Assembly (NCBI RefSeq): GCF_000002985.6
Contig: NC_003281.10
Location: forward strand, 4,650,001 to 4,714,000
Reading direction: 5' to 3'
Origin: Caenorhabditis elegans
Taxonomy: Eukaryota; Nematoda; Chromadorea; Rhabditida; Rhabditidae
Length of the DNA: 64,000 nt
How positions within the stretch are numbered: position 1 is the first letter of the stretch; each line of letters begins with the position of its first letter. The translations under genes were made by a program, and so were the position numbers. The notes below the pieces were generated by a model that was given only the letters and a program-made list of their open reading frames with translations, was not told the origin of the DNA and did not search any database. Of the stretch, positions 24,611-36,184 are shown piece by piece.

Positions 24611-25684
24611 ATCATATTGTGACATATTTTAAAACTCATTTCTCGAAGTTATAAAATTCACTGTGAAATTATAAACTGCAAAACTTCTCACGCTTCAGAA
24701 CTACATATAAACTTCAAATTACTTAGTCCAAGTTCTATGTACACAACTCTAAAATTCCTTTTCATTGGCATCATTTGTTGCAAGGATTCCCTTGGTTTTT
24801 TTAAGGAGCATAATATAAACAAAAAGTGAAGAGTAACCGTCAACCAACCATAACGATGAGTGGAGGTCAGCCGTTTCATGATTACGAAAGACAAAGGATA
24901 TATGTATTCTTTTTTGTTATTCCCTCACTCCTTAAAAACGTTACAAAAATTTTAACATTTGAAAATCACAATTTGATGGTTATTAACTTGGAATTTCTTA
25001 GAAATCTGTGCTATGTAGGTATTTATGGCATATAACGTGCATATTTCTTTTGAAAGTTGATATTTATGACTTGTTGAACAATTAAGCTCACTTGAAAACG
25101 TTCCAATCGTATTCATCAAAAAGGCTATTCATGAACATTTAACAAAACACCTATTTCCAAATAGTTCGTTTTCTGTTCAAAGCTTGGAGCATAGAATAAT
25201 TTTAGTTTTTTTTTTTAATTTACGTTAACATGGAGATCTACTTCTGTCCAAGATCTATATTTTGAAATTCGTTCTCCGTTGGTCAATTTAATCTTTTGAG
25301 AGATCAGTTCATATTTGAGAAAGATATTAAACGTTTATCTAGATCTTGTTTGTTCAGAAAATCCCCTTTCTCCAGATTTGTTAACTGTAAAATAAATTAA
25401 ACATATAAAAACAACAAGGCACCCACTGAATGTCCGAACTGGAATAAATCAGTTAACAATTGTTAAACTTGAATCAAAGCTGACAACATCTCTTCTGAAA
25501 CAAAAAGTTCTCGAAAAAGTATACATTCATTGGGGGATTTATGATTTTCTTTTAATTGAAAAAATCATTTTAGAAAATTTAGAAAAATTCTACTAATTTT
25601 TTACAGCTAATGAAGGTCAGAGAACAACATTGATTTTTTGGTCGATTCCCGGAATTATTATAGATGAAAACAGATTTACCATCA

Positions 25685-25830
25685 CTCAGATAAATCGAAC
25701 CACGCAGGCGCCGCTCCAAACCACGCAGGCAACGCGTACAAACCACGCTCAAGAATGCCAGTCCCTGCGTGGTTTCAACGCGTTGCCTGTGTGGTTTGGA
25801 GCGGCGCCTGCGTGGTTCGATTTATCTGAG
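25685..25830. mobile_element. Near-perfect 146-bp palindrome (foldback element)
   Basis: Arms of about 66 bp run from CTCAGATAAATCGAACCACG on the left to its complement ending TTTATCTGAG on the right. I see only a few mismatches and a short central loop. Each arm contains repeats of AACCACGCAGG. It is GC-rich, unlike the surrounding AT-rich DNA. No coding capacity is credible. It is likely a MITE or other foldback insertion able to form a long hairpin. Confidence 0.75.
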
Positions 25831-27765
25831 CACTTTTTGACTGTATAAAATCATTTTCAAAAATCTTGTAAATTTTTTTAAAATGATATCTGGACATTTC
25901 AGCACCTCAAAAAAATATTGACTATACCATTCCGAAAAAATCTACAAAATTCACAGTTTCACTAATACCCACTTTTTCCCTTAATTTTTGAAAACATTGA
26001 AAGATGAAAATGGGTGTCTTTCAATAGCTTACAATTTAACTTTCAATGAGTCCAATCTACAATCAAATCAATCCGGAAGAAACTTTAAAAATGCACAAAA
26101 ATCTCGTAAAAGCGTCATGTTTACATAACACTAATTACCACGCAAAAGTAATTCGCGCGGAAATTTGAATTCAGCCAATTTGAATCGCATCGATAACGTT
26201 TCAAAATCATCTTCTTAACTAACTTTTTTCTTCATTTCACTTGTGTTTTGATAACCCGTTTCGGCACGCATTTTACATGATTTTATTCTGAAATTTTCAG
26301 TAAAAGTTTTGAAAATTAATCCCTTCTTAAAATTCAGAGGCTGACATTCATTTTCATAAAATGAGCGTTCTCTTTTCAGTTCGAATATTTAATAAAGTGC
26401 AAATTAAAAGGTCATATCAATTGGTTTATGGTAGTTCTTGGGATATTACTCAAAAAGTGCAATTTCGAACGGATGTTTCGAAAGACATAACCATGTAAAT
26501 CTCTCGAGAATTCTGCAAAATGTACTTTGTTAGCTAATAGTGAGAAATATGAACACACGTTCGCTTCATTATCAAATCAAAAAAGATTACATTGTCTGTG
26601 AACATTTGTTCTTGAAAACTGAGTATAAAAGGAGATTAGTCAAATTAGAACACTTTTTATTGGAATTTAGACTTTCCTATACTCGTTCTTCTATGTCGCA
26701 GTTTTCATGTAAGTTTATGTTTACATTTGACTACGAGTTCTATGATAGGCAGGCACATATTTGTACCTTATGCCTGCATGCTGATCTGCCTATTTTCTTC
26801 TAATTTGGCATAAAAGACTGAAAGTTTATTTGACCAATTTCCAAACATTTTCAGGAGTGAATTTTCAGACATGAGACAGAAGTAGGTTGCCTTGAAGAAA
26901 AACAGGTTTTTTTCCCGAATTATGTTAAGCATTTTTAGATAATAGTCAAAATCAAGCTTGCCTTCGCTCTGTCTTTTCGTCTAAAAGTTTAGTATCTGAC
27001 AATTTCGTCGCGAATCTTCTATATTTTCTATTAAATTTTCTAGCCACATTAACAGTTCCACAAAGAAAATAAAAATTTCAGATGCAAAGCTATTTGACGG
27101 TTTCCTAGTAAGAAAATAATTAGGAAGTTTTGAAAATTTTCTGGTAAAATCTTTAAACAAAAGTTACTCATGAATTCATATCTGGTAGACTTGGCACTAC
27201 AAAAATGTAGTCACAGGGCAAAAACCCAGTTACATTAGAATCTCGTGTGTTTTGGCTTTGACTCCTCTCTTCTGACACAGACCCAGAAGACCACACAATT
27301 GAAACTGGGAAAAATTGAATCAGAAAATCTATTTTCGGTATAAGATTTTGTGACGGAAGGGTTGAATTTATATTCGAAACTGGTCAGAATACTGAAAATC
27401 TTTTGGCTTTTTGACTTTCTGGAAGGAATTATTAAAAATGTATCATAGGACTGAAGAAACCAGTTGAGAATGGGTGGATCAGATAGGTGTAGTTGGAGTA
27501 TAAAAATAGGATTCGGATGGCCATTGGCAAGCATTACCTTCATCGTGGGGTGCTCTGCTCAGTTGCCCAAGTTGGTTTATAGAGTTGTGTTTTCGTAAAA
27601 AGGGAGCTTCACAAGCTTTGTTCAGAACAATTTTTAAAATTCCATTCTCAAAATTTTCTATTTACAATCCAAAATCCCAAGCGATTTTTTATTAACTTTT
27701 TTAGTTCAAATTTTGTTCAAATTTCCTTTTACGAAATTAAATTAACTTTTTTCTTAATTTCAGTG

Positions 27766-29752
27766 ATGAACTCATCGCGGGTTGTGTTTCCTGCCAACTT
27801 CTCATACGAGGATCCACTTCCTTTCGAGTGTAATGAAGATCCAAATGTGGTATTATCGTTGGCAATGTATGGAATGCAATCAAGTTATCTGATTGTTGGA
27901 GCTGTCCTCAATGTCATGATTGTTTATACTGTGTTCCACGGGAATTCATACAGGGACAACTCATTTTATATGTTGTATTGCGCCGACGCAATCGTGGTAG
28001 GTCAATTTAACATGGAGATCGTCAAATATTGTTTGTGTGTCGACCTACAATCTCATTCAGTTCTAATTTCTTGTTTTCCAAAATTTAAGCTAAACAATTT
28101 TGAAATATTATTTAGTGTAATCTAAATTACTCGATTTTATCTACACAGTAGTTTTTTTAATTTTTCATGGCCTCACCCCCTAGGTTCACCCAGCCTCTAT
28201 TGGGAAGTGGAGCAATCCACGACTGGATTATCGGCCACAGTCCCCGGCTAGGACGTGGCTTAAATTACAGCCCAGTGGGATCACCACCAGGCAGTGTACC
28301 TGAATCCCAGATCCGCAGTGCATAGCACTTGAAGAACGGATCGTCCTTTAATCCTTTTTTTAAGTAATTAATGTTTGAATCCAGAGCTACAAACTATAAA
28401 AGCTAAAAATCTTGAACATCCAAACCTATAAAAAGCTATGGTTTAAGCTTCTGGGGACATATAGAGTTTTCAGTCACAATAGTAAATATATTCCAAAAAT
28501 TTTTAGACGAAAACCCAAGAGTGTAAAAGTTAAACATGATACCACAAACTCATGAACTTATCTTTATTACAGGGAATATACATAAACACTGCAGAAGTAA
28601 TCTTTGGTCGTATCTTCATCTACATAACCCCACTCTGTCCAATTGCTAGCCCATACTTCTTCACTCCAAGTATTCTGACAAAAATGTACTATGCTGCATT
28701 GCATTATAGTTTGGGATTCAAGACATTTTCACAAATTTTCATGAGCTTCAATCGGATGACCTGTGTTATTTTCCTAATGAAGCATTTGAAGGTAACAGAC
28801 ACATAAAGATGTGAGCATTTTGCGCTGAAACATATTACATTTTAGCTATGGAAACAAATATTGAAGCCTGTCTTAATTATTACATTCATCCTCCCGCTTG
28901 GTGTGATCTGGAAAATTTTGTTATCCCGTGTGTACATCAACCCAAACGGAGCTGGATTTTCGGTGAACTACAAAGATTATTTCCCATGGGTTCGTTCTGA
29001 AAAATAGGGGTTTTCTGATATGCTCAAATTCAAAAATGAAATTTCAGGCGAATATTTCAATTCTTCATCTGTTCCACTTCACACTTTGCTTTGTACTAGT
29101 TATCATATTCTTTGTCGCAACAATTCTTGGTCTGACAATGCTGAAACAAAGAATTAAGAGTGCTGAAAGATCATTGACAATTGTTACGATGATTATGGCA
29201 GTGCAGACAGTGACTTTCGCATCTATTCAGGTGAGAATTCAGCGAACGGCCGTATTGCAAAACGATTATCAAATAAACTTCGGCAGTTTCTGTCAACCTT
29301 AGTTTGCTCACGACCTTCTGCTAATGTTTTGCAAAATTTATGTCAACTTTTTGCTGCTGAGAAAAATAGGAACAGACTAAAACGTTTTGCAATTCGCAAG
29401 AAAATTGGAATTTTGAAAACTCGGAACTTCTTAAAATTGAATGCTGAAAGTGCTCATTATTTCAGATCTACTTTGTCTTTTTCGCGGCCTACACTCCAAA
29501 GATCCGAAGTGTCCTTCTACAAATTGTGTCATTTGTTTTTGATTCTCTTTATGTATTCAGTCCAATTGCATTAATTGTGATGAGTCGGCAACTTCGAAAA
29601 GATATCTTCAATTTGAAGGATAAGGAAACTCAAATATCAATGTATCCTAATTCAGAATTGTAACATTTGAAGATTTCAATTATTTTTGCAGAACTGTTTC
29701 AAATGCTTCACATCGTCCAGCTTTCTCTCGGGTTGCACCTATCAATACTTGA
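27766..29752 (+). CDS. Serpentine chemoreceptor, class gamma (srg) - copy 2
   Basis: Exons by eye: 27766-27996, 28573-28791, 28846-28989, 29048-29230, 29466-29641, 29692-29752; 1014 nt, 337 aa. Exons 2-5 have exactly the same lengths (219, 144, 183, 176) and phases as srg copy 1, showing recent common descent. Features: NFSYEDPLPFECNED start, SYRDNSFYMLYCADAIV, GRIFIYITPLCPIASPYFF, FMSFNRMTCVIF, LSRVYINPNGAGFSVNYK, KQRIKSAERSLT, and a C-terminal tail ending VAPINT. The ATG follows a TTTCAG acceptor by two bases, so trans-splicing is likely. Intron 1 (576 bp) holds a GC-rich insertion. No lesion is seen. Confidence 0.88.
28160..28350. repeat. GC-rich insertion in srg intron
   Basis: A 190-bp block starting CCTCACCCCCTAGGTTCACC and containing GCCCAGTGGGATCACCACC stands out from the AT-rich intron. 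It has no ORF. It looks like part of a retro- or DNA-element. I do not recognise the family. Confidence 0.4.
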
Positions 29753-30012
29753 TTGTTTTTTTCAATTATCTCTTATGAATTTGCGATTAAGAGCATTTTT
29801 AACGAAAAAAGAAACAAAATAAAATTTTAAAACTTTTTTCTGTTTTCTGAATTACCAAGCATTTTTCTTCAATAATTGTCTTTCTCGTAATGCTGATCTT
29901 AGATCCTTCTTTCAAGCTGATCAGAACCTCAACACCATATAATTAGATAGCAGGCCAAAATTGCTCAAATTCAAACAAAAACTCATTTCGATTTTCCTGT
30001 CTAACATTTGTC

Positions 30013-31693
30013 ATGCCTTCTTTCCGTCCGAACATTTCAAATGATCTCGATACAATTATTTTTGAGTGTAATTCAAATTATGATACAATCGTGGAAGTAA
30101 CAAAGTGGTTTCTACAAATTGCGTATCTTATACCAGGAGGTTAGATCTATGATAAATAAAACCAAAAGCTTTGATTGGCAGCACATCTTCCTGCCTAACG
30201 CCTATTCGTTTTAGCGTGTGTTGTGGTTTGTTTTAGGTTTTTTTTGTTTTTTCCGCGACTTTATATGGAGGCAATTTTGTATGTAGGCACGGTATTAGCA
30301 TAGGTTGCCTTTAAACCAGAAAGGTGCCTACGTTAAATGATAAATAATTAATTTCTAGGAATTTTGAATATTCTTCTACTCTATACAATTTTGTTCAAAA
30401 ACTCTGAGATTTACGCATCAAGCTCTTTCTTTTTGATATATTCAACTGACTGCTTTGTAAGCTTCTCGATGATATTTTTGGATATAATTGGCCGTACACT
30501 TGTCTATTTTACCCCATTATGTCCTATCATTGCACCAATGTTCTACGAACCATTGATCGGTTTCAAGATTATGATGATAGTGCTACATCATTCAAGAGCG
30601 TGTAAATCACTAATTCAAATTCTACTTGTTGTAAATCGAATGTCGTGTGTTATTTATCCAATTCGATATGGTAAAATGTGGATGAGACCGTTGAAATATT
30701 TGATCATTTTGGTATTTGTGATACCATTTTCAATTGATTGGAATCTTATCATATCAAGAGTTTATATGCAGCCAACTTTTGGGGGGATTTATATGGAATA
30801 CATCAAAAAAGTTGCATGGGTGAATTTAATGAATACCTTTGAAACCTGTTAGGTGATCAAACTTAAAGCATTTTCATTAATTGAACAATTTTTCCAAAAG
30901 GTTACTCAACTAGATGACGTTTCCAAAGTTATGACAATCAAGGGAAAAGCTAAAAAGCGTCTTTAAAAAAAAATTTTTAATTTCAGGCAAGTCAATCTCG
31001 TTTCCAACTAATTTTCATCACAATTGCTCTACTCTTCACAATTGTCTGCACATCTGTCATTTTCTATACACTTGTTATGCTTCCCAAAAGGCTACGAAAT
31101 GTAGAAAGAACGTTGTCATTAGGAACTGCGTACATTTCAATGAGCTTTATCATTCTTGTTGTATTTCAGGTAAACTAGAAAATTGATCATTAGAGACACA
31201 GTTTGTAGGGATTATAATTCATTTTGACATTATATTTCAAGTAAACATAGTTCTCGAAATGAAGTATTAATTTCAGTTTCTCTTCGCATTTTATAGTGAC
31301 ATTTTCACAACTAGCACTATATTCGGATACTCTCTCCTTTCATACGACATTTTAAATGTTGGGTGAGTAACTGATCAATGATCAATTTGAAATTTGAACA
31401 CGGAATTCAAGATCTCCTATAATCATGCATTGTGTGAGTTCAAAGCTACGTAATCATGTTCTCCGTGGAAGCCGAAAACTGTCAAGTGCAGCTCGCGTTG
31501 TTCCAGTTTCAAATGTAACATCTACCAATGGGTGGGTCAATTTAATCGTAATTACGCTTTAATTGTTTGACTTAATGACAAAAGCCCTATGATATTTTAG
31601 TGTATCCTGTAAATTTTCAGACCTGTGCAACGGGAAAGTGAATATCAAAGGAGGCTCAGTCTTTTTATTAGCACGAGTTATCAGGTTGATTGA
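30013..31693 (+). CDS. Serpentine chemoreceptor, class gamma (srg) - copy 3
   Basis: Exons by eye: 30013-30139, 30359-30819, 30987-31169, 31277-31362, 31412-31531, 31621-31693; 1050 nt, 349 aa. Same family as its two neighbours: NISNDLDTIIFECN start, GRTLVYFTPLCPIIAPMFYEP, CKSLIQILLVVNRMSCVIYP, SRVYMQPTFGGIYMEYIK. It is more divergent. The segments encoded by exons 2 and 3 in copies 1 and 2 are fused here into one 461-nt exon. The intron splitting the N-terminal TM2 region is placed differently, and the C-terminus has an extra exon. Intron 1 contains a TAGGCAC/GTGCCTA repeat pair (about 30275-30335). All frames are open and the gene looks functional. Confidence 0.83.
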
Positions 31694-32773
31694 ACATAGA
31701 AAGGATTTTGTCAATGTTAACTTTCTGAAGCTATAAAACTTTTATTCATGAATAAACTAACATATACGTTTTTTATTTGGACACTCTTGGATTTGAGAAG
31801 TTGGCAATTTACAATTGGAGAAGAAAGAACTATGTAAAACATTCATAAAACGAGCCAGCTGGAATTCACAGAAAATATGGGTATTGGCTCATGAGTTGTC
31901 GAAAAATGAACAATGAAAGTGCGAGAGAATAGGAAAAATACAGCACATATAAATAAGATTGACCAGATTTCCATATAACAATATCAAAAGAATTTTCTTA
32001 AAAGAGAATTGAATCGGGTTTGCAGTGTCTTACTTCCGGAACGGCACGTATTATGCCCTGAAAGTTACATTTATAGACTCGATGCTAGAAATATAACTTA
32101 CCTCGTAATGGATTTTCCACATATTCTCTCCACAAACATTTTGGATTTCTGATCTAATGCATTGTTTTGGTCCAAAAATATTCACAAATGGGATGGTTAA
32201 TATTGACTTTAGAATGCCAATTCTGAAAGCATTCTGAACGCGTGGCATCCAATAATCTTAAGCATCGTGGCCAGGCAAATAAGTGAAATTGTCCCATACT
32301 ACATAACGATTTGGCCAGGGATTTCATGGACTCCGTTTCATCCGATTGATAGTAGCCACATTGAGCAGCAAATAATATTGAAAAGACACATTTTCAAAGT
32401 TGTGGGTCATTTAGAAATTCAAATCCGTCGGATGTCAGCTAAATAAAGATAAATACTTTTTACACTAAAAAAGTCTTCGCCAACATTTCGTTAGTAGTAA
32501 ATATTTGGCTAACAATCATAGTTTTTGAAATACACGTGTTTGAACAACAACCAAAAAATGAATTGATTATTGGCCGACCTTGTAAATGCGCTTGATGAAA
32601 GTTTTTGGTATGACTTCTTCTGGGAGCGTAAATATTCAAATAAAGAAATGTCTATCAATTCGCCAGAGTTCCAAAAAACTCGGTATAACAATATTCTAAA
32701 CTTTTTGAATGTACATTTCAAAACATTAAACTTAAAACTCTCATTTATTCAAGATCAGTTTCTTTAAATTCAA
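31694..32773. other. Intergenic between srg and lectin genes (convergent)
   Basis: AT-rich 3' flanks; no supported gene. Short ORFs on both strands show no domain and no splice partners. Confidence 0.4.
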
Positions 32774-35533
32774 TTACAGGTTTTTCTTCACAGCAAATGT
32801 TGTAGCTTCCTTTCCACAAAGGAACTTGAACTCATAATTACAGTAAATATCGTTGATTTGCATGTTTCGGGGCTTATTATCTCCATACCACACAGACATG
32901 GATCCGCTCATCTGAACCAAGCATCTTTCAGAATCTGTACTATGATTAGGTTCGTATTTCTCCGCCCAGTAGTCAAAGCCGTCACCAACAAAAATGGGTG
33001 GATTTTGAGCAACTCCATTTTGCCATTCGAATACACGACTACGAGCACAAGGATCATGTATATCTTTGGAATATCCTCCTGTGAAATTTTTTGACAGGTC
33101 GCCACATTCTTCTCTCCGTTTAGCTCCCAACCACACAGCTATGTTATTATCGTTGGGGTATACTTCAAGGATCATTTCTGAAATAAAAGAAAAGTAGTTC
33201 CATGTGATCTATCTCTTGGAGGTTTCTCTCTATTATATTCTATTTAGAAAGAAAGTACCAAGAAACACCTCTCAGTACAAAAACTTCAATATAGTACCTT
33301 CTGATGGTTCCCTAGTAAGAACGATTTACAAATAGTCTAATTCGATCTATTTTTATATTGAGAAAACTCGAAAGCATACCATCTAGCAATTTCAATTCTT
33401 CATATGTCGTGAAGGAAGAAAGATGGGCTCCCATGTCGTTACACTTCTTCTCGGCGTCGTCGTTGTTCATACTCATATCATGAACGTACTTGTGACACCA
33501 CAATTGTCCTGTTTTCACTCTTTTGTACTCGCGGAATCCATCTGGGCACTTTGAGTAAGTGAAATACTCCACAATATTTTCACAGTACAGAGGGGCACTC
33601 CTTTCAAATTCATAAGATGATGAGGGTCGGTATGATCCACGCATGCAAGAATCATTCGTTCTTTTTTATTAGCATTCATTGAAACTGATGATGTTCTTAT
33701 TATCTCGGCCGCACTTGTTCCAGTTAGTTTCTTGACGAATTCCTGAGTGGGAAGAGCTGATTGAGCCTCTCCACCACGAAAAACAGGCTTCATGAGTTCA
33801 GTACAGTAGTTGTGATCTGCCAACGGATCTTCCGCATTTCTGATTCGACTGCTCGTTGTTCTCATGTACACAGATTCTGATGTGACAAGAGGTGGATAAT
33901 AGATTTCCCCATATCTTCTGAGCAAGTAGTTGCTCTCTGATTTTGTCTTTGGTGGAGTGTACTCGCATAGAACCATTGCAGTTTCATCCTTAGGAACACG
34001 AGCAATTGCAACATTTGGAAGATTGTATTTGTATCCATCCAATGCCAGAAGTACATTACCACCTTCGACGTCGTAGATCAAATCATTCGTGATAACTTTA
34101 CTTGCATCCATCCAGATACGAGAAACACGAGTGAAGTAATCTGAAATTGACATAATAAGCTTTGCTTTGGATAGTTGAAAACCAACCATTCCATCTAAAA
34201 GGCAATGCTTCTCTATGCATGAATGCAATTGTCGATGTATGATCCTGTTGATTCTTGCAATGTTCTTCAGCTTTATCACGTGTCATCATCGTCTTAGTGA
34301 TCTTGTAACATCTTCCAAACATCTGAACCCATCCACTTTTACAAATTAATGTTGCTTCTGCTTCACAGGTTGTTTTATATTCCGATGCTTCTGCATTATT
34401 GATATGATAAGGAACATTGTCTTCACAGTACTGCTGAGCGGATTCCTATAATAATAATAAATAATTGTGGCATATGAACGAATATTTTCGACAAAAACCT
34501 CATTGTTCGATGCCTAAGAAAACTTGAACGTGCATTTGTCACCTTCCATCGACTGAAAATGGGAAATTTAAAAAGCTTGTCAGTTGTATACTTTAAAATC
34601 TACTAGAGAAACAATTTTCTCAATATTCTCAAAATGCGATTATCCAGTAAATTGAAACGAGTCTCGTGTGACACCCATTTCCATTCATTAACTTATGTGG
34701 ATCTACGTGGAATTCCGCCTCATTTTGAAAATATCATGACTTTCCAACATGGTTCTGACAATTGTTACATCGATGAACATGTTGCGTTGTTCAAAAGTTT
34801 CTACTCCAAAAATAAATACCGTATTTCTTCTATTAGTATGGCCTCCCTATTAGACTTGCACTCCCTATTAGTATTGCACCTTGAACACCCTTCGAAAATT
34901 AGTATTGCACTCCCTATTAGTGTTGCACTCCCTAATAGTCTTGCGTCAACTTTTTTTGGTAAAAACCCACATCACTAATTTTGAGATTTTAACAACATTT
35001 TTTGCCTACTTTGCAACAATTTTTGGTAAAATTTCTATGAAATTGAATTTTTGTACCTTTTTGTGGCAATTACAATCAAATTTTCTGAATTTTCACATAA
35101 GGTTCGAGTTTTTTCAGAAAAAAATAGTAAGCTCAAAGTCAGAAAAATGTTCTGAAATTTAGTATTGCACTCCCTAATAGTCTTGCACTCCCTATTAGTA
35201 TTGCAAGCGGGAAGACCATCGAAAAATAGTATTGCAGCCATATTAATAGAAGAAATACGATATTCAACAAGTGATAGCGGATTCCAAAATCATCATGCAT
35301 TTGCAAATGCATTGGAAATAGTACAACTGAGGAGGCTTGAAGAGATATGATCAGTTGAAGAGATCCATTATATCAGTAGATAAATCATATATCTGTACCT
35401 TGTATCCATTTCTGGCACGATAAGTTTGCTCTCCACCCCAAAATTCGCACATTTGCTGGAAACTCCAATCTCTGTCCACTTGAGCATTTGTGTAGCACAA
35501 AAGGCATAAACCCATGAAAATTTTCAAACGCAT
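32774..35533 (-). CDS. Secreted C-type lectin with two CTLDs, apparent frameshift
   Basis: Exons by eye: 35399-35533, 34187-34445, 33380-34140, 32774-33177. A signal peptide (MRLKIFMGLCLLCYTNAQ) leads, then CTLD-1 starting CKSGWVQMFGRCYKI with DKAEEHC, a linker with paired cysteines, and CTLD-2 starting CPDGFREYKR, with WCHKYV, DAEKKCNDMGAHLSSF, NNIAVWLGAKR and a final INDIYCNYEFKFLC. Such lectins are a large nematode clec family linked to intestine and immunity. Exon 3 is one base short of keeping frame. The frame must change near the A6 run at 33662-33667: upstream reads ...NANKKERM, downstream reads RTNDSCMRGSY. Either the gene is a frameshifted allele or pseudogene, or a weak intron corrects it. 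The other splice joints are in phase. Confidence 0.75.
34817..35262. mobile_element. Terminal-inverted-repeat element in lectin intron 1
   Basis: Ends are inverted copies: CGTATTTCTTCTATTAGTATGG near 34820 and the complement of CGTATTTCTTCTATTAATATGG near 35238-35260. Just inside both ends are several copies of CTCCCTATTAGT(A/G)TTGCA. There is no transposase in the roughly 445 bp, so it is probably a non-autonomous DNA transposon. Confidence 0.6.
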
Positions 35534-36184
35534 TCTGCGAATGAGATGAATCTGAAATGAGTTTTTGATTAACTCGAGAGAAATTGTAGAACTCACCTTA
35601 TACCTATTTAATGTTGGTACTGAGTTTGTTGTGTCAGATATTCCGTATTTATATTAATTTTTCCTTCATTTGCCTTTGAGGCTAAATGAGTTCACGTGAA
35701 TTTTAATGTTATGAAAACTAAATAAATATACAAAATAAATGATTGGAAAAATAAATAAAAATGTTATTCTTTTGATTGAACTGGGAGCTTCTGGCACTTG
35801 AAAAAAAAATTTAGTTATATAGTTAAAAACAGCTAAAATTGCAAACAAGTCCCCGAAAAAACATTTTGAAAAAAGTTAAATTTGAGTGAGATTTGAATTT
35901 TTAAAGTTATGAAAATTTAATAAATATCCCTATAATTCCCTATAACAACTAAAAAATACGGTCAAACATATGTCTGAAAATTGGGTCTTTTGAGTGAACT
36001 GGAAGCATGTCAACCTGTAGATTAAAATTTCCACGTTGGTGCCTTCAAGGCGACCTATCCTAGGCAGGGCAAACTTTTATGTTTCTTCAACAATAAATTC
36101 AACAAGCTCAATTTATATCATTCAATTTGTGACAAGAACAGGGAAATAACAAAACACGTGGGCAATATGTTCGGAAAAAAGTGT
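35534..36184. other. Intergenic; lectin 5' UTR/promoter
   Basis: Contains a possible 5' UTR exon of the lectin gene: a GGTATAAGGTGAGT-type donor near 35600 on the minus strand and an acceptor just before the ATG. AT-rich DNA follows, and a GGTGCCTTCAAGGCGACC repeat lies at about 36040. No gene is seen. Confidence 0.4.

Larger units (their letters stand above)
24165..27765. other. Gene-poor spacer between srg copies 1 and 2
   Basis: About 3.6 kb with relics rather than clear genes. There is a decayed copy of the TMEM272-like last exon, a duplicated block of about 90 bp (24215-24300 versus 24775-24885), a large palindrome (25685-25830), and a TAGGCAGGCAC-type repeat near 26745-26790. A minus-strand ORF of 102 codons at 27235-27543 has an ATG but no known domain and no splice support. 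I leave it uncalled. Confidence 0.4.

Noticed and set aside
27235-27543. 102-codon minus ORF with ATG between srg genes
   Set aside because: No domain, signal peptide or splice partner. The frame could be chance, so I left it uncalled.
33600-33680. 40-nt or 32-nt introns to repair the lectin frame
   Set aside because: Either the wrong length modulo three or too short with poor splice sites. A frameshift is the simpler reading, though a weak 74-nt intron cannot be excluded.
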